Of a DNA stretch of 64,000 nucleotides, positions 31,330 to 44,929 are shown piece by piece. The DNA lies in NCBI GenBank assembly GCA_036936605.1, contig JAUPFV010000002.1, forward strand, positions 315,348,893-315,412,892, read 5' to 3'. The position numbers were made by a program, and so were the translations under genes. Source of the stretch: Limnanthes douglasii subsp. nivea (lineage: Eukaryota; Streptophyta; Magnoliopsida; Brassicales; Limnanthaceae). The notes beneath the pieces were generated by a model that worked only from the letters and a program-made list of their open reading frames with translations, was not told where the DNA came from and made no database searches. How positions within the stretch are numbered: the first letter of the stretch is position 1; each line of letters starts with the position of its first letter.

Positions 31330-34300
31330 GAGATTAATGTAAGGATACATTGTTTCTCTTGCTGTATCCGGTCTAGGAGAATGCACTACTTGCTGATGCA
31401 GCCATTTAGATCTCTTAAAGCTATAGTTCCGACTGAAATATTTTACCAATGAGGATGAGGTAGGTTCATGATTTCCTACGTTGCATCAAAATCCAAAGTG
31501 TAACACTTGTAAATTATAAGTAAATCAACGCGACTAATTATAGTCAAAAGTTAGAAGAATGAGGAATTCCAACAAACGTGAAGGTTTGGTTTCCAATAAA
31601 TGGTCAAATTACATTGAATGGATATGATGATAAAGTTGTGTTCTTCACATATATCCTCGAGATGAGAATTTAGTTTCCTTTAATTTGAGACTTTCTAAAA
31701 TTATTTAAAGATACCAAGATCTGCCCCAGTCAACTAGTACCAAATTATTTTTGACAGAATGAGTTCCGATACGTCTCGAAAAATTGGAAGAATAAGGTAA
31801 AAGAGAGAAAATTGTACTTCTCTTACACTAAAATTTCAAAAAGTAAGTTTTCAACCCTTCTTATTCATTGAAATTATGAGTTTTCCACTTGATATATTTG
31901 TATTTTAAACTAAATTTCTTATTTGTTTCAATTATTTCAGATGATGCTCTCTTGAAGAAAGTACCCGGTATCAAAGCTCATTATGCTAAGTTGGTAAAAA
32001 AGATTTCCTAATGACATGACTCGTATTAATCATTGCTTGTACATGAAAACATTTTGGCCAGTGTCCTATGGTCGCATGCATCTTCGATTGGAGAATTTTT
32101 AGTTTACAAATATCAGGCATAAGCCAAAGGCGATGAGAAATAGACTTTTTCTAAAAGGACTTCCATATTTTATGTTGTCTCTAGATTATAAAAAAATTAT
32201 ACTTTGGGAAACAAAGTTGTTGTTAAGAAGTTTTTAGACATGAAGGTTGTTGTGAAGCATGTGATGGTGGAAACTGAGCAAGCCAAATGTTCTATGATTA
32301 AATCTGCATGTAGTATAGTTGATAAATACAATAAGAAGATCATGACTAAATGTCCAAAGACGGACACACTCCGTACCAATTATGTCAAGACATATACTAC
32401 TAGGTCTAGAGACCCTAAAGCTGCTGATGCCAATAGTAAAAGCATGAAGCCAAATCCGAGGTGTATTTAAGAAGAAACTAGTTGGTCTTTTTTTTAAACT
32501 TTAATTGTGAATACCCTTACTACGGATGACTTTACTGGTACATCTGTAGTTCTAGAGAATTCAGAGGAGATGCATAATAATATAGAAAAACCACAACTTT
32601 ATTTGAGACTGAAACAATAATTGCTTTTCACGAGGTGAATATGGTAGACAAATTGATTGATGAGTCTGATGGTTGTATCTCTGTGACTTCAAGTCTTCTA
32701 GTCAAAACTAAAAATAATTCCACAAGGTTTGCTGCTATTGGAGATGATTTAATAAATACAGAGGTAGAGTTGGCCATGATTAATGAAATAAATCCAACCT
32801 ATACCAAAAGAGTTGTTATTCCTTATTAGGATCCCAACCATTGGTTAATTTCTTGTATGTCAAGGAAAATGAAAAACCCATAAGGATGAGAGAATCCTAA
32901 AATTAACATTGAAACTATGAAAGAAACAATAGCTATACGAGCAAATATCGAGGATTCTCATTTTTTGGACATGATTGTGAGTAAGAAACATAATATATCA
33001 GCGCGCGATTGATCTTTCACTTCCAAATAATATAAAAATTATGGAGGTGGAATGGTAAGAACAAGTTAATCAGTCCATCAATAGGTTGCAGTTATGAATC
33101 CTGCAAAACTAAAGGTCACATGTATTATTGTAGATCGGAATGATGAGTTTTCTAATGTTGTAGCATTTGAAGAAATCAAGGCTTAAAAGGTTGTTGTTAA
33201 TGTGGCAAGAGAGCCGAATCTTGTTGACCAATTGATTATTGAAATTGAGAATTCTAGAGTTAAAAAAATTGTAAAAATATATGTTCATGATATACGAAGT
33301 CTATAAAGATCACGGGATTAGTCCTTCTTCCCTCTAGGTAATTGTTAAATGTGTTGTAGCTACGTGCATACTTGATACACCAAATAAAGAAACTCTACGG
33401 GTGGATATGGTTAGTATGTTCATACGACCTGTGCTTGATTTGGTACAAATTTCTGATGTTGTTAGCAAGGTTAGTGCTACGACCAACATGAGTAAGTTTC
33501 TCAACCATATATCAATATATATTTTACCAAGAGACAGTTAGACCTGGTTTATAGGTATTCTTAAACTTCTTCTTTTTTATCATGTGCAATGTTTTTCCAT
33601 TTGTTTCATTTATATTGTATACATTTCTTAATCATTTGACTACCATGCATCACGCATGACAGACTCCTGCCACATTCATGGCTATTCTTCAGTTATATTA
33701 GAGGTTGTTGGTAAATAATTTGAGGACAACACAGAGTTGAAGGTTACCTTCCAAGCATAGATTAATACTAAAGATTACTTGAAGGGTGAGCTTGAATATA
33801 AATGGGTTTCTAAAAGGGTATTGAAGACTTTGTTTTAATCCAAAGCTGAAGTTATGACTCAGATTGAAGAGCAAGTTACTGCCCTAAACTCCATGATTTC
33901 AAACATCCATAATCTGTTTAAGGGTGTCACTAAGCAATATTTATCCTTTATTGTATTTGGAGGGTTGTTGCATAGATTGACTCTATTCCAAGTCGAAGCC
34001 ATCTCCTTAGCTCATAAAAAGTTAAATGATGTTAATACTAAATTTTCCAAAATGCAAGACGAGTGCAAAGCTAACATACCCTAGCTTGGTTTGAGAAGAC
34101 ATAGCTATGAGTAAAGCTGGATGATGCTTTGGTATAAAAGAAGAACCTTGACGATAGCTTGTCTGAAGAATGCAATGATGTGATGAATTAATATATGGCT
34201 TTGAAGATGAAATGTTGGGAAAATAATTGTGATGCAGTTCCATGTGGAGTATGTAGAGATCAACCTTAGACTCATTATATTACCATGTTCCTAAGATGGA

Positions 34301-34590
34301 GAAATCCGAGACGTACAAATGGGCTACTTCCTATGAGCATAAGTTTGTTATAACTTCCAAAAAAGAAGGTTATACAGTGTATAAGAAGATCATGAAGACT
34401 GAGAGGAAAACATTGATCCGTTTGTTAAAAAATAATGATGGATAATGTGATATTGTTAAGTCGATGACTATGCTTCATGACCAAGTCATTTGCTACCATC
34501 TCCAAGTGGATTCAGAGATACGACTGATGAGAATGATATTTCTGCATGATCAACATAAGAGGAAGGTTCAACCACACAGAGAGGATTGAA
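31330..34590 (+). pseudogene. G5 antisense ORF (broken)
   Basis: The conserved domain reads GIPTNVKVWFPINGQITLNG (about 31562-31620), VVFFTYILEM, then FLKLFKDTKICPSQLVPN (about 31690-31745). These parallel the IPVTPETP, TELFNRGL and CPSQLSPNA motifs of G1. An intron (31843-31940) follows. Further right, a coiled-coil-like open piece (33854-34084) and a charged tail to about 34590 occupy the places of the coiled coil and tail of G1. It is the most diverged aORF copy, with many stops. The start codon was not identified. Confidence 0.55.
31843..31940 (+). other. Likely intron in the G5 aORF (98 bp)
   Basis: AAAA|GTAAGT donor at 31843 and a U-rich tract ending TTATTTCAG at 31940. It lies soon after the conserved domain, close to where G1 and G3 have theirs. 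Exact homology of position is unproven because flanking coding sequence is too diverged. Confidence 0.5.
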
Positions 34591-35448
34591 CCTTAGTAGT
34601 TTGTTTGTGATTTGGTTTCTATTTTTCATTGTTGAAGCGCTGAAGACAATTTTGATGACTAAAGTACCCATGTTTGGGATAAATTTGTGAGCAAACTCCC
34701 CATGGTTGGGGTAATTTTAATTGTCTTATAGATAAAGTGAAATTTATCTATTGCAGTTCCCATTGACTTGTGTGCTTATGTAGGATTTTGTTTCTTATGT
34801 CATTTTATAAAAAACACTAAATTTTCCAGTTCTTTCTTACTTCCAACTAGAATGATCAGTTTCAAAGATTAAAACCTAAATAAGGACCACATCAGATCCT
34901 TGTTTAGATTATGTTTAGAAATAACTCAACTTTATCTATTTTTTTTGCTTTTTGTGAATGATTTCATTGAGTACTAATATCAATAATCATTTTATTAGTT
35001 TTGTTGTAATGTAAGGGTACTGGACCTCATGAAGTACTTATGTTAGGTATTTTTTATTATGAATAAGGCTTAAAGTTACCCTTAGGGTTAAATATTATAT
35101 TAGCCTAACATGTTTTTATTGTGTATGTATGAAAGACAAAAAACTTCAATAGGTTGAGAAGTATGTTCAAGCTTGTATTTTTTTTGTTTGTTTTTGTTTG
35201 ACTAAATGTTGAAGCTCTTTAAGGGGTTGTATACAATTTTTTTGACGTATCTATTTTTGTTGTTGTTGATACTAGTTCAAACCTCCCATAAGTGTTGTAA
35301 ACTATCCGTAGCCATCACAAAATTATCCTTTGTATATAGATTGTGGCTTGTTGCTTTGTAAACTTTATTATAGGGTGTTAAAAATAAAATTATTTTGAGA
35401 CTCATCTAATGGTAAGAATAAATGTTTGTGAAAGATAAATACATCTTT

Positions 35449-35490
35449 AAAATCTTCTCGCGCCACTAAGGTAGGAAATAATATACCTCA
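35449..35490. promoter_or_regulatory. Conserved non-coding block (G5 copy)
   Basis: ACATCTTTAAAATCTTCT then CGCGCCACTAAGGTAGG: clearly the block of G1, G2 and G3, despite heavy decay around it. Confidence 0.55.
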
Positions 35491-35559
35491 TGTATAATAA
35501 ATCATTTACATATATAAAAATATAATAAAGATGTGAAGCTTATGAATGGTGATAAAATT

Positions 35560-36722
35560 TTAAATGCTCAATGTTCCAAAGGCATCAAATTTGTTTACCT
35601 TCTTCATCGAGCAATTTGTACGCGGCTGACTTTAGTTTGGCTTCAATTATGTAAAGCCCTTCTCAATTGGGGCAACTTACGGTGACTTATATACTTAGTA
35701 TGAAAGAAGAATAAACCTATAATTTTGTCCCCACCTTGAAATTCTGAACTGAATTTTGGAATTATATATGTCTCACTTTAGAGTTTTGTAATGCTCTGAC
35801 ATAAGGTGGTATTTGACCATTTTTTCTCCAGTCACTTCAAGTTCGACTGTCCTTGTTTCTAAGTACTCCCATCCTCATGATAATTTCGGTTGGAACCATT
35901 ACTTACATGTTGTATACCAAAGAAAATGGTGTTTCTCCTAATACTAGTCATTAAGTGGTTCCATAAGAACATATAACTTGTTTATGAAAATCTAGTAAGT
36001 TACATGCAACACCTTCCAACAGATTTTGGATGCCGTCAGATATGGTCTTGTTGGGAACCTCCATTTGGCCATTTGCTTGACAATGTAAATTTACTTAACA
36101 ACTGTCATGCCTCATAACCATGTGAGCCGGTCATTCTGGAATTGAGCCCCATTGTTCCTTTTATTACTTGATATGTCATAACTGCAACAAATGTTGGAGC
36201 GTAAATTTTTTATAACTTTCTTAGTCATGATGCTCATCAGTGGTTGAGCCTCTATCCATGTAGAAAAGTAAATCTATTGATATAAGAAATAATTTATAGC
36301 ACACAAATCCTTTTGAAGGGGTCCTATAATATCCAAGCTACATCCATCAAAATAAATGTCTTCATATATTGTTTCTCACGGTTGGAAGTTTGATTCATTT
36401 TGAGAGCGATGACATATATCATGTTGATTGACTTTGTTCTTATCATCCTTTATCATAGTAGGCAATAGTAACCTTGTAGTAGAATTTTTCTGTGAAACAC
36501 CTTGTACCCATAATGTACACTGCTTTCTTTGTCATCAAACTCTTTCACCTTAAAGGTCGCTTTATCAGGACCGAGGCAGTTGAAAAATGGTTTGGTGGAG
36601 CCTTGATTGTAGATTGTGTATATTATCCACATATATATTTTTAATTTAATTTTGATTTTTATAGCATCGTTCATTCTCTCAGGATGTTTCCCTTCAATGG
36701 GGGTATAATAGGTGTGCTCCAA
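35560..36722 (-). pseudogene. G5 integrase (broken)
   Basis: The open piece 36453-36722 ends KEFDDKESSVHYGYKVFHRK then ILLQGYY, the HHCC zinc-domain start (ELHDGEGSAHY in G1). Further left come IIGPL and TWIEA-like residues (first Asp region, about 36300), NNGAQFQN-like residues (second Asp region, about 36150), QMAKWRF (about 36070, usual GQVEV site, Glu lost) and C-terminal fragments to 35560. Confidence 0.7.
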
Positions 36723-37345
36723 TAATTTTCTTCTGCTTCTTCCCCCTCGATTACCATAAGTCCCGAATATAAGACTGCTGATAGAAGGGTTTGGGGTAAG
36801 TGATAGAAGGTATGTCTTAGAAGATTGATCATGGTGTTGATGTCGTGCATACCAAATAATCTAAGGCATCAGTGAATGCATTCTATGTTCATGACTTTTG
36901 TTCAAAAGGAACGTTATCGAATAGAACAACATGATATTGAAGCTCTTTCATGTACTGAATGATAAAATATATTTTTTAGCTTCGGCTTGGTTGAGTGCTT
37001 GATGAACCACCAACTCTTAGTCTGTAAGTAGCTAAGCATGCTTTGAACCTTAGATATTGGCAAACCAAAGGCTTACAATTGCAACTTCATATTATGATTT
37101 GTTTATCGGAAGGCGAGAAACCAAGCTTAAAATATTCTATCGAGATATCTTATGTGGGGGATGTTAGCTGGATTCATATCTCCGAGCCGTAGTTATTGAG
37201 TCCACCATTTTCTCGGACCTACCCGGTGGATTCAGCCTGCTCGTTTGCAGTTATTAGTCTTTTAGATCGGAATTCGGCTGAGAAGTCTGCCAAGGCATAT
37301 AATTTCTTTTTCGTTCTTGATTTGAACAGAATGTCATATTAGCCC
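36723..37345 (-). pseudogene. G5 second RNase H, linker and end of RNase H (broken)
   Basis: Minus-strand pieces read SVELG, YDILFKSRT and LADFSAEF near 37260-37345, the end of RNase H and start of the linker. Fragments resembling the second RNase H follow to about 36830. At least five stops are present. Confidence 0.6.
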
Positions 37346-39900
37346 AGCTCCACGGATTACATTGTTAACATACCAACCACATATGGTTTGTGCAATACAT
37401 TCCTCAAATGGAAGGATGTATGAACGATAATTATGTGAACTTGGAGGTATGACGTCATCTTTCGAGCTACGATTACCAATACTAATGTCAGCTTCTTTAG
37501 CTGCAAATATCAAGTTTATGCACTGAATACTGATTTACTTACATGGTAGATTACCTTACTCATTTTATTTTTCAAAATCAACAAAATGCTTTGGTTTGGT
37601 TCACACTTCTAGTGAAGCAAGAAACATTTTGATATTGTGAAAAATTGATTTAACACAGGTGGTATCGAGTAAAATTTTCTTTTTTACGTAAAACTTGAAA
37701 AAATATTGATATTTGTCTGAAATTTGAAAATGGATCGATTAAATGCGACTAATCTCACTGTAAGTACCTTTTTATGTTAATGGTAATTCAAAACGATAAT
37801 ATTTTAGAGTTGATTAAGATCGGTTTCGATGTCTCACTCGCGCCGACTATAAACTTAAATGTACTACCTGATTGACGACTAAAGATACAAATATTATCTT
37901 TACCACCCAATAGGCGAACCACATAATTGAATTGTACAATATTCACATTTACTGTCTTATATAAAACTCATCTTAGAAATAAAATAAAATTTTTATCTTA
38001 TTTTATTTTATGTAAAGATGTTTTGGGATCTATTAATGACGTCAAATAAAACAAAAACAACAAATTATCGCACAACTCCGGTTAAAAAAGGAAGCATATG
38101 TTTGGAGATCGTAACAATAATAGTGAACAGAATCAGATACCGTGATAACATCTCACATTATCAACTGGAAAAGTAAAGTGGAGATGAGAAAGTAGATGCT
38201 TAATTCGTTGCGTTGTTTTCCAGTTCATAACATGCTGGACCATAAAATCGACTACACATATCGATGCTCGACATTCATGCTTTTATTTAGATCCTAATTC
38301 TGAATGGGAATGGGAGTGTTGCTGTCATAATATTATGTTTTTAAACTCATATTCTTAATATTTCAAAACTTGAAGTTAATAATAAAAGAGTCGATTTACC
38401 TGGTTGTAAATGTCGGTCTTTCCTTATTACATGTTCGGGTTTTGCAATTTTCGGAAGGATTATGGGCTGCTTTGGTCCGTTTGAAATCTCGTTGGCCCAT
38501 ATGGAGACAGAGTCGACGATATCAGCTCTACTATATAATTCATATATTGTATCTGAGTTAACAAAATAAATTTAGACAAAACATGACCAAAACAAGGAGA
38601 TATCGGCTGATTAGAACTTAACAAACTGAAACATAAATTTTGCAAATCTGAAAAAATATTGGCTAAAAGAATAATCTTAGTTATTTTTAGAATATCAGTC
38701 ATATTAAAATGCATAATGCCACACAATTCGGCTCTTACTAATTTAATAGTACAAATATAAACATTTTGAGAAAATATAGTAATAATTAATCTTTAAACTA
38801 CTAAATCATATTTGTTATAACATTTGAGTATATATAATATTTATCTGTTAAAATTTTGGAAAATTATATTAAAATTGAAATGGAATTAAAAATCCAATCT
38901 ATTTATATTTTTGAATCCGTGCCGAATTAAATTTTAAATTGATTATAAATTTGTTAATGTATAACTAGTTTCTTACAAATGATATTTATCAAAAATATCA
39001 TAATTTATATAAATTGTTTATTTTAATATAAAACCAACATATAATTTTTTTTATTATACAATTGTTATAAAAAATTATTTTGATATTTATAAATTTGAAT
39101 TATATGTTTTATTCAAAATTACGGTACAGTACGATATTACCACACGATTGATATTAAATATCAATGTTTTACAATTTTTTTTGACATATTACAATAATTT
39201 AAAATTATTATACATTTAAAAAACAACCGACTACAATTCAGTCAAATAATATACATAATATTAAAATTATAAGACGGTTAAGATAGCATCACCGATTGAT
39301 TTAAATTATATTTAGATTATGTTTTGGAGTTTCAGATAAATGAGATAATGTTTAAAGAAATAATGCTAACTAATGTTTCAAATTTTCGAAAGTTAAATTT
39401 TTATTTTTATTTACGTACTTGTAAACATTAATAAACATTGATGTGTTTATTTAAAATGAAAGATTTTCTTACATGCTATTCGGTTAATGATTAGTATTTT
39501 ATTATGTTAATAATGTCAGAAAATATACAATAAATATGTAAAAAGGTTTAATCCGGTTAAATATTTAAAAAATATTATTTATTATGTTATTTTTTGACAA
39601 TTACAGTATAAAATTAAGATAAAAAAATTATGATAAAAAAATTTATAAAAAAATACATGTTTCAAAACATATTTCAGGATAATAAAATCATGAAAACATA
39701 TAAACAAAAGATATCTATGGCTAATAATAAATAAGATCATAGGTAGCTGCTAACAAAGTCTTTTTTTTTGGAATCGAACTCCATGACCAAAAAGATTAAC
39801 TGAGCCTTGAAATCTATAGTGAAAGTTTGAGAAAATGGGGTGTAAAAGCGTCGAAGCGAGCGAAAGAGTGTTAGTGATAATCCTGACTAGATGGGAGAGG
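37346..39900. other. AT-rich sequence, nothing recognised
   Basis: The first 300 bp may be the vanished RT of G5. The rest is A/T-rich with short overlapping open frames on both strands (for example 38370-38561 and 38460-38726) and no motif I can support. Confidence 0.4.
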
Positions 39901-41105
39901 ACCAAAACTGGTCGTGTACAGCCAGGTGAACCAATCTATAATCGAATGGGGGAAACGTAGTTTCGCACTTGCGGTCCTCCAGATAAGACGAGAAAATAGG
40001 CATCCCATTAAAAGACAGTTAATTGATTTAATGGATATGTTACATAAGATATGGTCTAAGGCAAAGTTAGAACCTCAAGAGATGCGTTTGTCTCTAGTAA
40101 ATAGATTCATTTAGATCGACAACGAGACAATAAAATAATATTTAACGATGTTGAATTTGTTCCATCTTAGATTGGCCCAAGAAATTGTTAGGATCGAATT
40201 ATGAATGACATAATATACACTATTAATTATAGAGATCTTAATTTTTTAGTTGGGTAACCAAATTTTAACGTCTTCCATGTTTGACGGAGCGGAGAGGAGA
40301 CTGATAGAGTTACCAATTTCTTGTAGATTTGAATGATGGACTCTGTTTCTAGAGCAAATATGAACATGTTAGTTCCATGATCCATTTGAGCTGATATTTG
40401 TAACTTTACAATTGTTGTGCACACGAGCACAATGAATCATAATTTTATCGTAGTGGTCCACCAAGGAGTTAGGAACGAGTTAAGGGCCAAACATAGAGAA
40501 GTGAAGTCGATTTTAGGTTTGTATAGCTTGGTAAAACTTGGTCTTAACCTGAGGATTTTCATCCACCCTTATCTAGGAGAAGAACTAACTGGAAGGTTCT
40601 AGAGGTTCTAGTTTTTTACTTTTTTAGAGTAAATCCAGCCACACCAGATTGAAATGGACTTGAAGTTAGAAATGGACCACATGTGCTTAATGGCGGTAGT
40701 CTGATTCCATAACTTTAGGTCTAAAATCCTAATGTCGCATTCCTATGTGGGAAACGAGACTTTAGTCCAAGCTATCTTAGCACAATATATTTTCATCTCT
40801 GGGTTAGATCATAAAAAGAGTCAGAGTAGATGGGATAGCTCTTTCACGATTATAACACGAAGAATAAACAGATAGGACTAATAAATCTGGCTAGCAAAAA
40901 TAACGACTTTAATGAGTTGGAGCCTCCCGATATAAGATAGATGCTTGGAGGTACATGAATTTATGTGGGATGTGACTCTATCAAACAAAGGTTTACAATC
41001 ATTATATGAGAGCGTGTGGTGATTAATGGGGAAACTTGGTCATGGTAGGCGTGATAGTTCAGTTAGATAAAATATGACCAAAATAATCGCACTTAGTGTA
41101 AATAA
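39901..41105. other. Unassigned, possibly upstream part of a LINE
   Basis: Less AT-rich than its surroundings, with short open pieces at 39914-40114 and 40417-40602 (plus) and 40227-40430 (minus). The position directly before a LINE-type RNase H ORF suggests decayed LINE ORF2, but no RT motif could be read. Confidence 0.3.
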
Positions 41106-41918
41106 ATGAGAAGCCTTGGTAAACACATGTCTATTAATCATATCGTGAACATTTGGTTTCTGTCAACTTCTAAAAGAGTTCATGTTAGAACAATATTGCC
41201 ATCTATGATTATATGGAACATTTGGAAGGCCAGAAATAAATATAAACATAGTAATATTTCCACATCCCATAACCAGATTGTGAATCAGGTCCTTCTAATG
41301 CTTACATCATTAGATTTAGCATCTGCATTATCTAGAAAACATTGGTCATCTGATTTTAATATAGCAAAGCAGTTAGGTTGCTATAATCATGCAAAGCTAT
41401 CTAAACCTTTTATGTACATTAAGTGGGAAAATCCTGTAGGTAATCATTTTAAACTAAACTGTGATGGTTCTACATTAATCAATGGTGAATCTAGCTTTGG
41501 ATTTATAATAAGAGATGACTTAGGAAACTTAGTAATGGCTAAAGGAAGTGTGATAGGAAAAAGTTCTCCTATATGTGCTGAAATATCTGGTTTATTAAGT
41601 GGTTTAACCTACTGCAAGGAGGCTAAACTTAAGTTTGTGGATATTGAAATAGATTGTTTAGCCTTATTTAACATGTTAGCTTCTGGTCTACATCCCTGGT
41701 ATTTAGAAAAAAGTTTATTATGTTGTAGACAGCTGATTACACCACAAATGACTATTAGACATGTATATAGGGAACACAATTTGGCTGCAGACTGGTTAGC
41801 AAAGCATGCCTTGAAAATAAAGAATGGTTTCTCTATTCATTCTCAGCACAGTTTTTGTGATCTATCTGCCATTTTAATGTATGATGCTATGGGTTTAGGA
41901 CATTTTCGATATTCTTAA
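41106..41918 (+). CDS. RNase H-like ORF, LINE ORF2 C-terminal type
   Basis: 270 residues without a stop. The N-terminal part has IIWNIWKARNKYKHSN, typical of the segment before the RNase H-like (RVT_3) domain in plant LINE ORF2 and related 'non-LTR retroelement' genes. The domain (about residues 115-240) shows FKLNCDGS (Asp), CAEISGLLSG (Glu), DIEIDC (Asp) and NLAADWLAKHA (Asp), so all four catalytic acids are present. A TAA lies just upstream of the ATG at 41106 (GTAAATAAATGAG). Either the tail of a 5'-truncated LINE or a domesticated RNase H-like gene. No intact RT precedes it, so truncation is likelier. Confidence 0.7.
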   Translation: MRSLGKHMSINHIVNIWFLSTSKRVHVRTILPSMIIWNIWKARNKYKHSNISTSHNQIVNQVLLMLTSLDLASALSRKHWSSDFNIAKQLGCYNHAKLSKPFMYIKWENPVGNHFKLNCDGSTLINGESSFGFIIRDDLGNLVMAKGSVIGKSSPICAEISGLLSGLTYCKEAKLKFVDIEIDCLALFNMLASGLHPWYLEKSLLCCRQLITPQMTIRHVYREHNLAADWLAKHALKIKNGFSIHSQHSFCDLSAILMYDAMGLGHFRYS

Positions 41919-42360
41919 TAACCTGTTAGCAAGTTGAAAAACTTGACTATATGTTTTGTTTGTAGGTTTAGGAATCCAGGATGCAATCTAAGAAACATAA
42001 GCTAAGGTTGGAGGGATTCAGAAGCTATCGAGGAGGCTTGCTGAGGATGAAGACGTAAAAGAAGAATAGAAGCTGAAGGAAGGACACAAGAGGAAGATTG
42101 CGAAGGATGGAAGCACAAGAGGGGAGAGTGCTGTTGATGGAAAGACAAAAGAAAGATAAAGGTGTTCACAAAGGGAGAATACAAGCAGATGAAGACTCCA
42201 AGATAAGGAGATATAGAAACTGTAATTTTGTAAACAATGAGCTTATAGCTCATAAAATGATGTTTTTAACAGTCTGTAGAACTCTTTTTTTCAACATCAA
42301 TGAAAGCATTTTCTTGGGAAAAAAAATGAGAAGCATTGGTATTCAACATAGATCATGGTA
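41919..42360 (+). other. 3' tail of the RNase H-like ORF
   Basis: Purine-rich sequence (GAAGGATGGAAG-type) followed by TTTTTTTCAACATCAATGAA and a short GGGAAAAAAAATG run at about 42317-42330. This could be the 3' UTR and residual poly(A) of a LINE. No target duplication was found. Confidence 0.35.
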
Positions 42361-42371
42361 GGTTTGCTACA

Positions 42372-42960
42372 TCATTTTATATTTAACTCCCCCAGAAAAG
42401 GATCAGCGGCGTTAATGACAATGCAAAATCTTGCGAAACTTAACCTGACTTTGTTGAATGTTTGGGTATCAATATAAACTAGGGTACCCAAGACACTAGT
42501 GATATAACTTAGAAATTTGGCAGTCAAGAGTTCATGTGGAAGATTATGCAGTTGCCCCATAACCAAATAGATTTGAGATGATCTTTTATTGTCGAACCCA
42601 TGGGCTCCATTTTCTGAAGAAGATTAGATGTCCAATAAAAAAACCATGGAGCATACTCCAGAACACAAATGAAATGATTCGATGAGTTGAACCAAAAGTA
42701 AAAGTAACATGAGGAAGTGATTTTTTACTTTTTCATGTCATGCATGCTCTACATCTTGACAACAATAACTTGGCCTAGATAGGACGCTGATTTTTACCAA
42801 GAAAATAACTTGAGATACACTTCGTCCAATCATTCTTGTCGCCATAGATGGTATTTGGTGGGACGATAATCTCACCTTCATAATACTTGATGAATTGAAT
42901 TTTATCCGGAACGATTATCTTCGAGAGTGGAGATGATTGTCTTAAAAAGCGAAGACAATG
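42372..42960 (-). pseudogene. LINE ORF1 / DUF4283-type remnant
   Basis: The open piece 42372-42566 reads LHNLPHELLTAKFLSYITS then VLGTLVYIDT and RLSFARFCIVI, the conserved block of plant L1 ORF1/DUF4283-zinc-knuckle proteins. Upstream on the minus strand (42590-42740) come FRKWSPW and FFIGH-like pieces that precede it in the family. Stops are present. It faces the RNase H ORF, so it belongs to a different insertion. Confidence 0.7.
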
Positions 42961-44099
42961 TTAATTTGGTAACCATATTAAAATATAATAATATTTATCA
43001 TTAAATACCATTAGGTTTTGTAAATAAAAAAAACATATAGGTCTTATACTATATAATTCTAAACTTTATTGTTAGATTTGTCTCTATATTTCTATATAAA
43101 CCCGAGAGCAAGAAAGAAGACCCAATCAGACCGAAAAGATTCCAATTAAGCTTTTACATACCGTTATTCTTTTAACATCGTGCTAGAGGTTTTAATGGCT
43201 TATTTATTTGTCTTATTATATATAAATATAAAAAAAAATTATTATCTTTTTATTATAAAAAAATGTTTTGTATTTTTTTTAAATCTTTACTTTAAATATG
43301 AGATTTTATCATTTTTTATTCAATTGGTTTGTCATTCAATTTAATATGCATGAAAATCTGACTGAAGTTCTACGTCTATCTATCGAGTGTTACAAGTATC
43401 ACATGAATGATCTAACTTTATCTCGTTCATTTACTATATATGTCTATTTTGATAATGTGTTTTCTTCAATTTTTATACTGAAATACAATTTCTATTTAGT
43501 TTTTTTATTTCTGGATCAATTTTGATGGTTACGGGGAATGTTTGAAATTTTAATATGATCATTTTAGTAAGTATATAAATCTATTGTTTTATATTTTTGT
43601 TGCTTTTAGATTTTAGCTTAAGCTAAAGATTTGTTGGGTATATTTTCAGATATTTGACATGAAATAGAAGTTTAAATTATAATGATATTTTTTCTATTTT
43701 TGAGTTGGAATATCACTTTTCTAGTTTGTTTTTGTTAAAATTCTGAATGAATAATAGAAAAACGAGCAATTTTACAATAGGTTTTTTACTCTACATAAGC
43801 TCTTATCAATAAGATTATGTTAGAAAACAATAGACGAACTTAATGTATTTTGGACACTTTGGTTTTCGAATTATCATTGGAGCTTTATATACACAAGGTT
43901 GCAACTTGTTGGGAGGTCAGTTCATGTTCTAATCGTGAAGAATATTGATGGTGTTTATTGAAAAACATTTGTGAATAAATGTAATTTTTTTAAATATTTG
44001 ATGTATTAAATCCATATTTTAACTTTAAATAATATTAAACTTTATTAATTATAAAAAGTAGTCCATAGTAGTTAATTTAACAAATTTAAGAATATGTCT
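42961..44099. other. AT-rich, nothing recognised
   Basis: Very A/T-rich. The open frame 43298-43525 (plus) has no recognisable motif and compositional bias consistent with chance. Confidence 0.4.
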
Positions 44100-44570
44100 T
44101 ATATTTTTAGTAATTTATATCAAGAATAAAAAAGGTAGTAGTATTCATGTTAAATTGACATAAGTAACATAAATAATTATGCAAATTAGAATGATTGGCA
44201 ATATTATTCGTATGTAATTTGATGGAAAAAATAATATAAAAATAAAATAAAAGATCATTCATGATAAACTCACACGTGAGTAAGAATATTATTCATGTCA
44301 AACTCATTTGAGTAACATTAATAATTCTACAAGCTAGAATTAATAATAATAATATTTGTGTGCAACTTTATTATGTTAATCCCAACTTCAAATTTAAAAA
44401 TATTACATGAACAATAAGACTATTTGTTATATAAAGCTATGAATAACATGACTATTCATGATATACAACCATAAAATAAAGAATTATTCTCGTTATAACC
44501 AGAAATAACATGATTATTCTTGTTTTAAATTTAAGATTAACAAACTATTCATGTTATGCAGCCATAAATA

Positions 44571-44925
44571 GGTTTAAATCAAAATATAGTCCATCGACTA
44601 TTGCATTTTCTTTCATTTAATATTTCGACTAAAAAATCACCGGTCATGGTCCATCGACTATTCAAAATTTATAAATTTAGTCACCGTGCGTGTCTTTTCC
44701 CTGATTCAGCCACGTGTCACCACAGTTAAATGGTACAAGTCGCACAAATAGTCCCTCAAATTTTAAGACCATTATTACCCTTTAAATTTATTATTTTATT
44801 ATAATTTTTTTATTCTTCTAAAAACAGAGTGTCGTAAAATTTGTGATACTTTGTTTCATTAAAAGAACGATACCAATTTCAAATGCACATCAACTAAGCA
44901 ATTATTAATCCATCATTTATACACA
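44571..44925 (+). repeat. Left terminal inverted repeat of the Pack-MULE
   Basis: Inverted counterpart of about 45605-46015. The inner part contains AATTTGTGATACTTTGTTTC and ends near a TTGAAATTGG-type motif shared by both arms. Confidence 0.8.
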
Positions 44926-44929
44926 AATC

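Larger units (their letters stand above)
29951..37640 (-). mobile_element. Very decayed Tat element G5
   Basis: Same plan as G1 in the same orientation. There is a probable 3' LTR end at 30389 (TTATAA followed by GTAGCC), an antisense aORF on the plus strand (31330-34590), the conserved block (about 35449), integrase (35560-36722), then second RNase H and RNase H (36723-37345). RT, protease, gag and 5' LTR are not recognisable to the right. Coding sequence is full of stops. Outer edges are approximate. Confidence 0.65.

Noticed and set aside
43298..43525. 75-codon hydrophobic open frame, plus strand
   Set aside because: Very AT-rich region; Phe/Leu/Tyr bias expected by chance.
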